Below, piece after piece: positions 1-11,799 of a stretch of DNA of 64,000 nt (its first letter is position 1; every line of letters begins with the position of its first letter). The notes under the pieces are model-generated. The model ran no database searches, was not told the origin of the DNA, and saw nothing but the letters and a program-made list of their open reading frames with translations. The translations under genes and the position numbers were made by a program. This stretch comes from Silene conica (Eukaryota > Streptophyta > Magnoliopsida > Caryophyllales > Caryophyllaceae): positions 30,261,501 through 30,325,500 of the forward strand of contig CM055315.2 in assembly GCA_029255685.2 (NCBI GenBank), read 5' to 3'.

Positions 1-2165
1 CTCAATCTTTAAATACGTAAGAGATCTTGTCAATTTATTATCTATCTCCTTTAAGTGAACCAAGTCGGTGAATTATTGATAAACTTAATTGACACGGTCG
101 ATATACTCGATAATCATGCATGAATCGGTATGACGATTTGGCTATGCATGCAAACATATAAAGCATAAATAAAAGCATAAAACTTAAAGCATAAAGAAAA
201 TCCTAGTATGGTCTTCCTAAAAAAGAAAATGAAATATAAAATACAAATTCGGAAACCAACTCCTTGGTCCCTTGAACTTCACTCGAGGCACGCATCCCGA
301 GGCAAACACCGTTTTGGTCGGAACTCCTTTCCGAAAGGTACCGTCTTCAAGGGTTCCGGAATTTATAAAATTACAAATTTTCTATCTACTTTATACATTA
401 CAAAATAGAATAAAACAATAAAATAAAGTGATACGAGATCACATTTAATTACAACCGGATCAATATTCCCATACATTTCGGGTAATATCGATTAAAACTA
501 AAGGTCATACTAAGCAAAATTACATAATTCGAAATTACGTAAATTAATATTATGACAATCGTAAATAAAATGCAATGCTCATGAATATGTAACTAATATG
601 CCAATCCTAAGCCAAATCGTTCTATTTAAATATTGTTATCAATATAACCCGGTTTTATGAAATCGTGTGATTTTAACATTTAAAAATCACTTAACATTAT
701 GTACTGTGAATCAATATTCACATTTAAGTTAAATATCCTAACACATTTTAGGTTTCAAAATTTAGTCTTACTCAAATTTTGAACATGACTTAACTTATTA
801 TTAATATATTGTTCGGAAATTAAACGGTAATTACTCGATTTTACGGATATGCGCGATAATAACCTTTAAAATCACCATAAATTACATAAATCACATTTAT
901 GTCCAAGTAATCATCCTAACACCTTTTAGGCATCAAAATTTAGTCTTACCAAAATTTGATCATGATTAAACTTGACTTAATAAATGTTGTTCGGTAATCA
1001 CTCGCTTTTACGGGAAAAATAATATAAAATGCCAAATGAGTCATAAAAATTTCGAAAAATTCAAAATTTAAATTTTGAATATTCTGGAACTATCACATAT
1101 TTCCAGAACCAAAAATATTAGTATTATTAAAATTATTAATTTATTTCTCAAATAAATCATAAAACACGCATTTTTAAACCGTATATTCAAAATTCACTTT
1201 AAAAGCATGCAATAAAATATTAATATTATTTTTAGTCTTTCTAAAACACTTTATAGACCTCAAAATGACCAAAAACTTCTGCCCAGGGTCTGAAAAAATG
1301 CTTTATGACTCTTACAATTCAACTTTTTCACTTTAACTTGTAAAAATAAAAATTAAAATTGCAGAAACATTCAGCCCCCAAGAAAAATATGCTGATGAAC
1401 ACATCTCATATGACATCTATGGGTGAATTTTTAGGCCATTTTAGTAACATTTACACTCTTTTTAACCAATTATGTCATATTGAACATGATTTTAACCATT
1501 AAAATCGTTTCTCATGCAATATTCGATAGTAAAATCTCAAAATTTACATGCATGCTGGAAGTAATACATATGACATTGTGTAAAAATTTTATGGCCAAAT
1601 ACCAACTCAAACTATTTAAGTCGAAATATGTCACTATTAATCCGATTTTTACAATAAAAATCATTAATCATGCTATAGATGATAACAAAATCTAAAAATT
1701 TAGACGAACACTGTAAATATAGCATGTGACATCTCCAAAACTTTTCTTAGTCAAAGTCATAGTTTAACTATTTTTACCCATTTATCCTCATATTATGACA
1801 TATTAACAATTAAAATTCATAATCCATGCATAAAAACTCCAAAAATTATGAAAATTCATATTCATAATATAAAGAATGCATGTGAGAACATACTAAAAAA
1901 ATCTCGGCAAGAAAGTAAAAATTACTATTTTTCCCATAATATTTACATTTTAGTCGTATAAAATGTGAAAAATTAACAATTAATTAATAAAATGAACAAC
2001 ATTTTTCCATAAATCATTCCAAAATGACCTAAAACATATTAGGACTAGTAGGTATTCATGCATAAAAATATCGTGCATATCACATATGTACTTAATATTT
2101 TCGGTTTTATTTTGTTATCTAAATAACTCGTAAAAACAAAACGATATGCATGCAAGCAACCCGTA
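1..2165 (-). other. AT-rich non-coding internal part of an LTR element
   Basis: On the minus strand this stretch follows a primer-binding site and LTR, so it is read as the start of that element's internal region, cut by the window edge. It has no open frame above about 77 codons and no retroelement protein motif. It contains imperfect repeats about 165 bp apart (around 715-850 and 885-1015) sharing AAAATTTAGTCTTAC and TTGTTCGG. Further loose repeats with CATGCA occur at 1480-1900. The element class is inferred from the LTR only. Confidence 0.4.
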
Positions 2166-2178
2166 CTCTGATACCAAT
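2166..2178 (-). promoter_or_regulatory. Primer-binding site (initiator Met tRNA type)
   Basis: The minus strand reads TTGGTATCAGAGT, which matches the usual plant LTR-retrotransposon site complementary to the 3' end of initiator methionine tRNA. It lies directly inside the LTR at 2179-3401, which marks that LTR as the 5' LTR of a minus-strand element. Confidence 0.75.
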
Positions 2179-3401
2179 TGTAAGGTTCATAACCTCATTT
2201 TAGTCATACTAAAAATATTATCATATAAATTATGTGAATCTTATGCATGCAGAACAAAATTGAACGAGATTAAGGAGAAACTTTCTCAATCTTACATTGA
2301 GGATTTCGGTAATTAGGGAACTAGTAAAGACTCCTTCTTTACTAGTTCTTGAGCTAATAAGATGGTATGATCCTCCTTTGAGCCTCCAAATTAGAATACC
2401 TCCAATAGAGATGCACCAAGACACACCCTCTTCAGATTTGTGATTATTTTTGCTAGAAATCAATCAAAACTAACCTAGTTATATTTATGTTATATTACTA
2501 CTACACACTTAGTAAAATATAGATTATATTTTTCTAGAATGAGGAGGGAGCACACGGTTTTGGGAGAGAAGGAGATGAACAATTTCTTTCTCTACAAAAA
2601 CCCTAAGATGTGTTGGAATGAATCCTCGAGAAGAGAAAACTCATTTTGTTCTTCTCAAGGGTGGGGTGGCCGGATGGGTTAGAGTGCCCAATGCATGGGT
2701 ACCTCTAAATAAACAATGTTCCCCACTCACCTAAATATAATAATTAGATGTTTAACATGTTATCTTATAAAATGTGTTAATAAGCAAATGTATGTAGTGT
2801 GACAATATCACACGGTCCACCTCACTAATGGACATACATTTTTATTTTGTTCATTTGTCATGTAACAATTACAATGAACAACTTATTTATTTTACGAAAT
2901 TTCAAGTTTAACTAATTAAACATTAAATCATAAAATTAGTGGTAATTCGTAATTACTAACATCTAATTAATAATTTCCCGTATCAAAATAATACTCCAAC
3001 ATTTGCAATATTAAATCAATTTATTCAAACAGTGTTGTTTCATAAACATTTAAATTTTTAATAATGACAATTCATTTACTAAAACTTTAATATTTATAAT
3101 CGTATTATAAATATCCTCCTTATGCATTTCATAAACTAGAATCGAACTGACTCGTATCAATATACAGTCACTTCCTTTTCTATTAAGAGAGTTGTTCTAT
3201 AGGTGTGACCTAAAGAGATCAACTGATCACCACCTTTACACGACAGTAATGTGAAACTCTAGCAAGCCAATCATTACCGATTAATGTTGATCAGTTGACT
3301 ATATGATGAAGAATCATCCCACGAGTATTCTTATTTGAGATTTATCAATGATATTTACCATTGATGTGATCGCACTATTGTGGAGGACACTTACTCCAAC
3401 A
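2179..3401 (-). repeat. 5' LTR of a copia-like element inserted in a gypsy pol gene
   Basis: On the minus strand the repeat begins TGTTGGAGTAAGTGTCCTCC and ends ACCTTACA, a standard TG...CA pair, followed by the primer site. The start and the segment with TCTATAGGTGTGACCTA resemble the copia-like LTR at 17290-18377. The upstream flank on the minus strand is the RNase H coding sequence ending in codons for RRWMK, so the LTR interrupts an older gypsy element. The other end of this insertion lies outside the window. The copia assignment rests on LTR similarity, not on protein. Confidence 0.65.
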
Positions 3402-4543
3402 CTTCATCCATCTCCTCTGTGTCATATTAATCTCTCTCTGGCTGAAGATGTACTTCAGACTCTTATGATCTGAGAACACCTTGAAAGTCGCACCATACAA
3501 GTAATGCCTCCAAACCTCCAAATCTTCAATGCAAAGACTACACCACCCAACTCTAAGTCATGAGTAGGGTAGTTCTCCTCACACTGCCTGAGCTGCCTCG
3601 ACGCATATGCAATGACCTTCCCATGCTGCATTAACACACAACCTAAACCATTCTTGGAGGCATCAATATACACCTCAAAGTCGTCCACTCCCTCAGGAAA
3701 TGCTAAGAAAAAGGTTGTAGTCAAACGTTCCTTGAGAGTTTGGAACGCTTTCTCACACTCCCCGTCCCAGCGGAATCTGTTATCTTTCTTCATGAGTGCA
3801 GTCATCGGTCTAGCAATCTTATAGAAATCTTTTACGAACCGCCTGTAGTATCCTGCCAAACCTAGAAAACAGCGTACCTCAGCCACATTCTTCGGAGCCT
3901 CCTAGTTAGAAACTGCCTCTATCTTACTAGGATCCACAGCAACACCTTCCTTTGAGATCACATGACCCAAAAACGCCACATTCTCTAGCCAAAACTCGCA
4001 CTTAGATAGCTTAGCATACAACTGGTTGTCCCTTAGAGTCTGCAGAACAATCCTTCAATGCTTCTCATGTTCCTCCTTAGTCTTAGAATAGACCAAGACG
4101 TCATCAATGAAAACCACCATAAACTTGTCCAGGTAAGGACTAAGCACACAGTTCATCAGATCCATGAACACAGAATGTGCGTTAGTCAACCCGAACGGCA
4201 TCACCACATACTCATAATGACCATACCTAGACCTAAAGGCAGTCTTCGGTATGTCACTATCCCAGATCCTTAGTTGATGGTAACCCGACCTCAAATTAAT
4301 CTTCGAGAACACCCCAGCCCCCATTAACTGGTCAAACAGATCATCTATCCGCGGCAAAGGGTAACAGTTCTTCACCGTCACATGGTTCAGCTCACGATTA
4401 TCTATAGACAATCGCATACTCCCATCCTTCTTTTTCACAAACAACACTGGAGCTCCCAAAGGAGATGCAATAGGTCGAATGTACCCCTTGTCTAACAGAT
4501 CATTGAGCTGCTTCTTCAGCTCTTCTAACTCTCTCGGACCCAT
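3402..4543 (-). pseudogene. Gypsy reverse transcriptase-RNase H fragment
   Basis: The minus strand encodes reverse transcriptase with [28 protein letters not shown] and the catalytic-type [10 protein letters not shown]. It continues in the same frame to the connection and RNase H part with [25 protein letters not shown] and [10 protein letters not shown]. In-frame stops near 4052 and 3902 interrupt an otherwise continuous frame. The first RT motif has ISIDNREL-like text with a Y/D variation, and [12 protein letters not shown] has N where D is usual. The frame ends abruptly at the copia-like LTR boundary, so the RNase H C-terminus is missing here. In life this polyprotein part copies the element RNA into DNA; it cannot do so here. 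Confidence 0.9.
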
Positions 4544-4546
4544 CCG

Positions 4547-5079
4547 TTAAGGGGCCTTTGAGATTGGTTCCGTACCCGGCTTCAGCTCCACACTAAAGTC
4601 GATATCCCTCTTGGGTGGTAACCCAGGAATCTCCTCTGGAAAAACATCAGCAAACTCTGCCACAACCGGAATACTATCTGCGGTCACTTCCTCAACTCGA
4701 GTATCTCTCACATGACAAAGAATCAAAGGACACCCCTTCCTCAAGTAGGACTTCAAAGTCAAAACTGATATCACCTTGACCTTGGGCCAACGACAAAACC
4801 ATTATATGACACTCTAACCCCCTTACTACCCCTAATGTCACCTTCTTTTGGTGACAGTCGATGGTAGCCTTATACCGAAATAACCAATCCATCCCTACTA
4901 TCACCTCAAATCCGTCTAACGGAAACTCGAAAAGATCAACAGGAAAGTCTAATTGGCCTATTACAAATGACACATCTCTATATACCCTCCAACATATTAA
5001 AAACTCTCTAGAAGGTATGAATACCTCATCATCAGCTAACTCAAAAGACTCGAGCCCTAAGCTCCTAACATGGCTTACA
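4547..5079 (-). pseudogene. Gypsy protease C-terminal part and linker to RT
   Basis: The minus strand encodes VGMDWLFRYKATIDC, a typical plant gypsy protease C-terminal segment, followed after a frame change by VVAEFADVFPEEIPGLPP, the usual linker in front of reverse transcriptase. A single TAA at 4544-4546 separates this from the RT frame and sits where PYRM is expected. The N-terminal active-site half is found on the far side of the Cassandra insertion (5923-6060), so the protease gene is physically split. Confidence 0.85.
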
Positions 5080-5220
5080 TGTAATACTCCATTGAACCGA
5101 ATACGATATTCGGATGGGGTAACCGCTTGAAGAGGTCCATTAATAGGCTTATATGACTAGTGCTTAAAGGTATTGAAAGTACTACTCATGTCAACAAAGT
5201 GCACTTTCTTTTCTAGTTAT

Positions 5221-5297
5221 CCATGCGAAAGAACTCCAAAGTTAAGCGTGCTTGATTGGGAGTAGTATTAGGATGGGTGACCTCCTGGGAAGGTTCC
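5221..5297 (+). other. 5S-rRNA-like sequence in Cassandra 5' LTR
   Basis: The segment AGTTAAGCGTGCTTG corresponds to box A of a plant 5S gene, and TAGGATGGGTGACCTCC to the intermediate element and box C. The 5' third of a real 5S gene is not recognisable, so this is an LTR component rather than a 5S gene. In this family the boxes are thought to allow pol III transcription. Confidence 0.9.
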
Positions 5298-5426
5298 CGG
5301 GATACGCATGAGTGAGGACAAAATGCGCTGAAAAGGACTCGTGTTGGTCTGTGGGGCCAGTACACAGCCTGACAAGCTACCGTGGCTAACATTTTCGGTC
5401 CTTGGTGTGGGCCGAGGTGTTACAAA

Positions 5427-5438
5427 TGGTATCAGAGC
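5427..5438 (+). promoter_or_regulatory. Cassandra primer-binding site
   Basis: TGGTATCAGAGC lies two bases inside the 5' LTR. It is the standard site complementary to the initiator methionine tRNA 3' end. Confidence 0.9.
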
Positions 5439-5566
5439 AACCCTGCGACCGTCTAGTGAGCCTGTGGTCTGGAGTACCCGGGTCACCAACCAAGCGGGGG
5501 AGGATTCCTGGTTTGGCTCGGCTACGGTAGGATGCCTCTAGGCGCAACGAGGACGTTGCGTTCTTT

Positions 5567-5577
5567 AAGTGGGGGTA
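5567..5577 (+). promoter_or_regulatory. Cassandra polypurine tract
   Basis: AAGTGGGGGTA abuts the 3' LTR start TGTAATACT. It is the expected plus-strand priming site. Confidence 0.8.
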
Positions 5578-5718
5578 TGTAATACTCCATTGAACCGAAT
5601 AAGATATTCGGGCGAGGTAACCCCTTGAAGAGGTTCATTAATAGGCTTATATGACTAGTGCTTAAAGGTATTGAAAGTACTACTCATGTCAACAAACTGC
5701 ACTTTCTTTTCTAGTTAT

Positions 5719-5791
5719 CCATGCGAAAGAACTTCAAAGTTAAGCATGCTTGACTGAGAGTAGTCTTAGGATGGGTGACCTCCTGGGAAGG
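5719..5791 (+). other. 5S-rRNA-like sequence in Cassandra 3' LTR
   Basis: This is the second copy of the 5S-like block, with box A changed to AGTTAAGCATGCTTG and box C kept (GGATGGGTGACCTCC). It differs from the 5' LTR copy at several positions, which suggests an insertion that is not very recent. Confidence 0.9.
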
Positions 5792-5922
5792 TTCCTGAGA
5801 TTCGCATGAGTGAGGACAAAATGCGCTGGAAAGGACCCGTGTTGGTTTGTGGGGCCAGTACACAGCCTGGCAAGCTACCGTGGCTAACATTTCCGGTCCT
5901 TGGTGTAGGCCGGGGTGTTACA

Positions 5923-6060
5923 TTACAGACACAAAAGAATGGGTTGCCTCAGAATCAAACAAGACAAAACTAGGACATCCATGAATAAGAAAAGTACCAG
6001 TCACCACACGAGCGTCCTCTACTGCCAGTCTGCTTCCCTATCGTGAATAGCTTATCGCTA
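5923..6060 (-). pseudogene. Gypsy protease N-terminal half with altered active site
   Basis: On the minus strand this reads ARVVTGTFLIHG, then FVLFDSEATHSFV, up to the Cassandra boundary. The catalytic-type aspartate of the DSGA motif is kept but the following glycine codon is glutamate (DSEA). A GGA/GGG to GAG-type change like this is expected to disrupt the active-site loop. The downstream half of the protease lies at 4547-5079 across the TRIM. Confidence 0.75.
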
Positions 6061-6123
6061 CTCTTCTGACCCTCTTCCTGCACTGTCGTTGCTGACGTAG
6101 TAGGTTTTGCTGCAGATGCCTGA

Positions 6124-7163
6124 CTAGCCCCCCATAAGGTTTCTGGTAGCCTCTATGACGATTATAGCCACCATAGTTTGACTTGCTCTAATTACCCTAC
6201 GAATTCGTGGGACGAATGTTCCCATAGCTCTGAGAAGTTCGAGAAGGTCCCTGAAAGCTGCCTCCCCCGAACTTTTTGCACTCATACCTCTTATGGCCTG
6301 CAACTCCGCAGTTGAAGCATTTGGCCACAGAGGTCTCACTGGAACTACAACCTCCCTTTCCCCCAACACCATAACTACCTCCAGTAGAGTAAGAATGATC
6401 CTGACTGAAGTTCCCCTTCTTCTACTCAGCCCCAGCTTTCTCGCTGTCCGATTTCCTCTTCTCCCCACTCCTCTCTCTCGACTCTTTGGCCAGGTCGGCC
6501 AACCTCTCAGGATGTCCTGCCCGCTCATAGACCTCCTTGAGGTTAGATGTAGTGCCAGTAGGTAACCTATCCTTGATCCGGATAGCCAACCCCTTCTCAA
6601 ATCGAAATGCCAGAGCCCGAGCCCGAGGAGTCCTTCTCATCTCCTCCACTTGACGAGCCAAATCATTGAACTTGATATAGTATTCAGAAACAGTCATCTC
6701 GTCGGTCATCCTAACATCATCAAACTCGGCCCTCAATCTGCTACGGACGTGCTCAAGAACAAACTCACGCCTCATAGGAGCCTTAAACGCTTCCCACGGT
6801 ACATATTCTTGTCCCATCTCCAGCTAGACTGCACAGATAGAATACAGCCTGATATATCTTGAGGTCGTCCGGACAGCTGACTACCTCAAATACACTCTCC
6901 TTCTCACGCAGCCAGTCCTCCAGCAGACCCGGTGTCCCTGCACCCTCGAATATAGTAGGCCTGTGACGGGCCATAGCGTTACTGATGTCATGGGCATTCA
7001 CCTGCGGTGCCTGAGCTCTCTCAAAATTTCCGACTGCGATAGTCAGGGTCTCATGACTCTCAATCATCTGGGTCATTTCCTCAAGTGACATAGATGCAAC
7101 CCAGATCATAGCCGGAGTCGCATTGGGTGGTAGGTTCGGAGTGGTTTTTCTTTTGGTTGTCAT
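6124..7163 (-). pseudogene. Gypsy gag gene, frameshifted
   Basis: The minus strand starts MTTKRKTTPNLPPN and encodes a plant chromovirus-type capsid region with FEGAGTPGLLEDWLREKE and later FNDLARQVEEM. At least two frame changes are needed (near 6800 and within 6430-6600) to follow it from start to end. A CCHC zinc knuckle, CFNCGVAGHKRYEC, is encoded at 6278-6319 and would bind the element RNA in a virus-like particle. The frame breaks show that no complete gag can be made. Confidence 0.85.
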
Positions 7164-7684
7164 CGTAACTAATAAGAATAAGAAGGTGAACGTAAGAAAA
7201 CAGCCTATAACTCTTGGAACATATAATATAACTAAAACAGATAGTTACTGACTTTTACCACTTGGTCGAGTAACTAAAACTCGGCCGAGTCACGAACACT
7301 CGGTCGAGTTAACCTCACTCAGTCGAGTTCACACCACCCGACCGAGTTCATCCCACTCGGTCGAATTCCATACGCTTGGTCGAGTACTTACTACACGACC
7401 GAGTCCCTTAACACAGTAGGTTCCGAAAACCTCAAACATTACCTTTTTCAGATTCCACATAACATACAACTTGCATACACAACCATACAACCATACAAGC
7501 ACCCCGGAAACACATCCTTCCCTACCCTTAGTGGTCAAGTACCAAGATGTAAGCAATTTCTTGGTTCCGGGACGTCTCCCAAACCTTTGCAGTAGCCTTA
7601 CAACCTAATACTTGGTGTTCATTTTAATTAAGACTCTTCCTAGATTCATTTGGTTCATTGGTTTTAGGTGCCAAGATCGATCAT
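7164..7684 (-). other. Gypsy 5' leader with palindromic CGAGT motif array
   Basis: This non-coding leader lies between the primer site and gag. At 7258-7407 it holds about nine spaced variants of a short palindromic motif, ACTCGGCCGAGT or ACTCGGTCGAGT, roughly every 15-20 bp. The same motif recurs in the LTR at 8618-8710. Confidence 0.7.
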
Positions 7685-7696
7685 GCTCTGATACCA
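7685..7696 (-). promoter_or_regulatory. Gypsy primer-binding site
   Basis: The minus strand reads TGGTATCAGAGC just inside the LTR that begins at 7699. It is complementary to the initiator methionine tRNA 3' end. Confidence 0.85.
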
Positions 7697-7698
7697 TT

Positions 7699-9255
7699 TG
7701 TGACACCCTCATACCCCAAGACCTTAAAGTAGAACCATTAGACCAAGAGAACATCACCATCTCAGTTGCCTGAGGCATAGTAAAAGATAATAATACAAAC
7801 AACATTACATAAAAGTGTAGTTAAACAGTGAATGTAACGAAATACATCGTCTATCAAAACTCTACCAAACTGTCATCAACTACAAGAGGAAACTAGACTC
7901 ATGGACTTGACACTGGTGACCATCCCTCCTCCCGAGCCAGCAAGCAACACATCTACGTACCTGAGACTCTGCTCACCAACACGTGGATCATCACAGTCAA
8001 ACCACAACAAGTGTCAGCAACTGAAATAACGCAACTGATATAAGCCAAATGAAACATAACAACATTACCATCATTGTTATCACTATTGCACAATATCACC
8101 ATATTGATTCCCCCACTTACCGCAGCAAGTAAGTACCTCGACCATAAATATGCACATCCTCCCAGTGGCGGGTCCCAGGGAGAGCGATCATAGGAGTGTG
8201 ATTCGTTTCCCACAACGGTCTCACACATTACCATATCAATGTCAACAATATACCATAACATAGGGATATACATTAACACAATAGTACCGTCACAATCAAC
8301 ATTATACAGAGTTGATTAGGGAAACCCTACCTCAACGCTCTTCTATGAATCCTCCTCCTAAGGATTATACAAATGGGAATTACTTCAGTAATCAACATAA
8401 ATCTATGATACACAAAGTTAGAACGGTAGCTAATTGACGTAATACGGACTAGGTAGATGATCAGCGCGACTAACCCCTTGCTAAACACCTTAAAAAGATT
8501 GAAGGGTTTGAGGGGGAATAACTAGGTTACAGGTTTTTCTTTTCTGATTTAGGTAAAATGAGGTTTTACCCTCGGTTAACCTTTTATAATAACCGCGGAC
8601 CAGTAACTGATAAGACTCACTCGGCCGAGTACGGCTAACTCGGTCGAGTTGATCTTACTCGACCGAGTGACTCTGACTCGGCCGAGTTGGACCTACTCGG
8701 CCGAGTTGGTTCACAACTTAGCATACACAAACGAGGGGTGTTACTAGAGGTGGCAATCGGGTCACTCGGGTCGGTTACGGGTCGGGTCAAAGCAGGCCGG
8801 GTCATATCGGATTCGGGTTATGTCGGTTAGTGAAGGGTTCGGGTCGGTTCGGTTCATGTCGGGTCATCTTCGGGTCGGGTCAACGCCGGGTGACAATTCG
8901 GGTCGTGTCATTAGCGGGTCAGGTTATTGACATATATTTTATCTTATATATTTAGTTTTAGATGATAATTTTATGTTTAATTAATTGATAGATGTATTAA
9001 TTGAAGTTTAAGTTAAAATAATTAAGAAGAATTATTAATTTGGTGTCATTTAAACCATTATTAAGCCAGTTCATTATAACGCCATCTATCGGGTTGAGAA
9101 ATATCGGGTCACAGGCCGGGTCGGTTCGGGTCGGGTCGGGTTGGGTCAGTTCGGTTTCGGGTCGCCCAATTCTCGGGTTGTGTCGGGTCGGGTTTCGGGA
9201 AGGTCGCGTCGGGTTCATCGGGTCGGGTCAGCTTTTGCCAGCTCTAGGTGTTACA
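7699..9255 (-). repeat. Gypsy 5' LTR interrupted by a hAT MITE
   Basis: On the plus strand the LTR runs from TGTGACACCCTC to GGTGTTACA. Removing the MITE at 8745-9246 and one copy of its 8-bp duplication restores the normal LTR terminus, TGTAACACCCC on the minus strand. The LTR carries five spaced ACTCGGCCGAGT-type palindromes at 8618-8710. The next bases outside are ACCAC; the partner duplication is not visible because the other end of the element is lost. Confidence 0.85.
8745..9246. mobile_element. hAT-type MITE rich in GGGTC repeats
   Basis: The ends are TAGAGGTGGCAA and TTGCCAGCTCTA, a near-perfect inverted pair, and the flanks are the 8-bp duplication GGTGTTAC (8737-8744 and 9247-9254). 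Eight-base duplications and this terminal sequence point to the hAT superfamily. The 502-bp body has no coding capacity. Both its ends are made of degenerate GGGTCGGGTC-type repeats around an AT-rich centre. It sits at the very edge of the gypsy LTR. Confidence 0.9.
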
Positions 9256-9582
9256 ACCACTTTACTACCATGGCTTCACTCATCCCAACATATAAAAGAA
9301 TTAGCTACGCATGGCTAATGGATCTATACTAACAATTGAGATGGGAATGAAATAAGACATAATGAAAGATATAATTAAACTAATTGTGAGAAACAAAGGA
9401 ATAACAATAATAAAAATGGACATAAATTAAAGTAAAGGCGATATAGAATTAAAGGAAGAAGAATGATTACAAAACAGATCCAGACGTTGAGGCAAGAGAG
9501 TGACGTTCAACAGTCTACTAAGTGTCTGACAAAAAGTTTATAATGTAAAGTGATTGATGATTAATCTAACCTAATCATGTTA
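9256..9582. other. Unassigned 327-bp stretch between two retroelements
   Basis: No open frame, repeat pair or terminus is recognised here. It lies between the outer LTR end of the 3402-9255 gypsy element and the LTR terminus TGTAACACCCTC at 9583. It may be the original target DNA of both. Confidence 0.5.
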
Positions 9583-11799
9583 TGTAACACCCTCATTTAC
9601 CTAGGAGCCTGAACTAGGACTTCCAGGGTAAATAAGACTGTTACCATCCTGGTTAGACCAGGGTAGTAGATATACATAGAGAAAGAAGCACAGTACTTTA
9701 AGAATAAATCGTTAAACTGAAACTATTACATGACTTAGTCCCAAACATCCAAAACCACTGAATTAAAATAAATGTTCCACTACGACAACGAGACTAAGTG
9801 ATCTAGCATCTAGGTGGGTCTAGTCCATGTCTCTCTTCCATGCCCAGTTCTAGTTCCGCTGTCTCTGACCTGAAAAATCTACTCCCCATTCCGGATCATC
9901 GTAGGTGAACACGAATACACTGTCAACCTCGCGGTTGAGTAGGATAACACAATAATAATAATGCAAACAAACAGTATCTGCAAATGATTATGCCATGCTC
10001 AAGCTCAATCTCATTCTCTTTCTCATTCTCAATCTCAAACCCGTGACTCCCAGCCATACCGAACCTCCCGGCAGACTATACTCGGCCGTCGCCGAACACC
10101 AGCATAACAGCTGAGGTCACCAGGTCTAGCCCTGCAGAGCTAGCCTGGGCCCAATAATATCTCATCATCATCTCAATCTGTAACCATGCTCATGCCATGC
10201 TTATGAATGAAATAATAAAGATTTAATATTGTATATGCATCTCATAAATAAACATACTTGCATCCATGGCATCCAATTCACATATAAACATAACACAATA
10301 CAACAGTAGTCCCAGTGTAACCTACCTGTATAGCAAGTCTGCAAATGAAATCACCCTCTAGAAGTATTCCACCTCGAATTCCGTTCCTATATGTATTACT
10401 TAAAATTAAGTTCCATTCATACCACCAACCACTATAAAAATCTACTTAAACATGTTCATGATTTATTTAATTATAGCAATTTGCACATGTATATATACAC
10501 ATATATTCATACCCTCATCATACCATTTAACGTTAACCAATTATACCCTAACTATATTAGACTTATCAAAAATAGACTTACCATAAATAGCATATCCAAT
10601 ACATCTTCTAACACTTACTTATGATAAGACTAACCTTTGCACTTTTACTAACAACTAAATAAAATGCTCATCCTTACATATCATATTAATTGACCCAAAA
10701 ATAAAATCATAATATCATTAATCATTTGACTAATCATTAACATTCATGATGATAATAAGGACAAGGTAGATCATACTAAACAAACAAGGAAATGCAACGA
10801 AAAAGGCAACGAAACAACAACCCTTACTCACCCGCCTGAACACCTGTCCAAAACAGCCTGAACAGCCGCCACTCCGACACCAACGACAACCCCTGACCTC
10901 GCCCATGGCTCCACCAGGCTCGCCTCTGAGCCCTGGTGGTTCCAGGGAGGTCACTGGTTGCCGTCGAAGTCGCAGCAACAACCCCCAGGCCCTGTCGTGA
11001 CAACCCAGACCTACCAACATTCTAACCCACGTTTTAAACAACCAAAACGAAAGCTCCTGCACTGGTTGACACAACCACCATAACCCACCGTGATCCACCA
11101 AGACAGACCCTATACTACCCTCTAACAAACAACTTAATACCCATAACAACCATACCCAGAAACGCATTCGAATTCTAACTCCAAAACACACGTTCAGACA
11201 ACACCAGAAAACTAAAGAAAACGACTCTGACACAAGCCTAAATAACCCACCAGACAGACGCCACCTGTACCCACGACCCACCGTTACAACCACCCATCGA
11301 CTCCCTAGACTACCACCATTCTACTGACCCTAATTCCCATAACCACCAAGTACAGGGACTTTGTCGAATCCAACCCAGAAACGACTAGTTTTACACTCTG
11401 TTCTGGACAACCCATAAACGACTCCTACCCAGAAACGAAACGCTCAAAGAGACGACTTTAAAACATAGGAGACGACTCATGAAAGATCAAAACATGATGA
11501 ATACATAACCCAGAATACGAATCTACAAAGAGGCGTGATTAAAATCGCGTGAAGTGAACACAATTTAAACTGAAACGTAAGGCAGAAACACGATTATAAT
11601 AAAACGAGATAAGCAGGGTGTTCTTCCCTCCTTGGATGTGTAAACGAACGGCCTTAGGCTAACCTAAACCCACCGTGAAAGCCTCCGTGTTACCCTATGA
11701 TATGGCGGCAGTGTAAGTGTGAGAGTGGTTTGGTGTCGAGTAGGGTTAGGATAGGGTTGTAGTGCTGTTTAAATAGGGCGGGAGGGAGGGTTTAGCTGA
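9583..11799 (-). repeat. Left arm of an inverted gypsy LTR pair
   Basis: The arm is the reverse complement of 12180-14399 with only scattered substitutions and small indels. It begins exactly at the LTR terminus TGTAACACCCTC (the 3' end of the LTR on the minus strand) and lacks about 290 bp of the LTR's other end. Open frames inside it, including a 187-codon one, are mirrored with indels in the other arm and look like chance frames in LTR sequence. Confidence 0.9.

Larger units (their letters stand above)
5080..5922 (+). mobile_element. Cassandra TRIM retrotransposon
   Basis: Two 345-bp LTRs (5080-5424 and 5578-5922) starting TGTAATACTCC and ending GGTGTTACA enclose a 153-bp internal domain with a primer site and a purine tract but no coding capacity. 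Both LTRs carry a segment closely resembling 5S rRNA with its pol III promoter boxes, which defines the Cassandra family. Target-site duplications TTACA flank the element at 5075-5079 and 5923-5927, so the copy is complete. It depends on other elements for all proteins. It inserted into the protease gene of the surrounding gypsy element, on the opposite strand. Confidence 0.95.
3402..9255 (-). mobile_element. Decayed Ty3/gypsy chromovirus, nested and truncated
   Basis: In minus-strand order the element has an LTR (9255 to 7699), primer site (7685-7696), leader with a palindromic array, gag with one zinc knuckle, protease, reverse transcriptase and part of RNase H. It stops where the copia-like LTR enters at 3401, so the rest of RNase H, integrase and the 3' LTR are missing from this side. 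The protein style ([28 protein letters not shown]) fits the Tekay/Del-like chromovirus group. Several nonsense codons, a gag frameshift and two insertions (Cassandra, hAT MITE) show it is dead. Confidence 0.85.

Noticed and set aside
5221..5297. Possible functional 5S rRNA gene
   Set aside because: Only the internal promoter part matches 5S rRNA. The 5' third is unrelated and the copy is duplicated in both LTRs of a Cassandra element.
10730..11293. 187-codon open frame, mirrored at 12687-13252
   Set aside because: Both lie inside the inverted gypsy LTR. The mirrored copy is broken by small indels, and the protein is Trp/Leu/Arg-rich without motifs; it is a chance frame in GC-rich LTR sequence.
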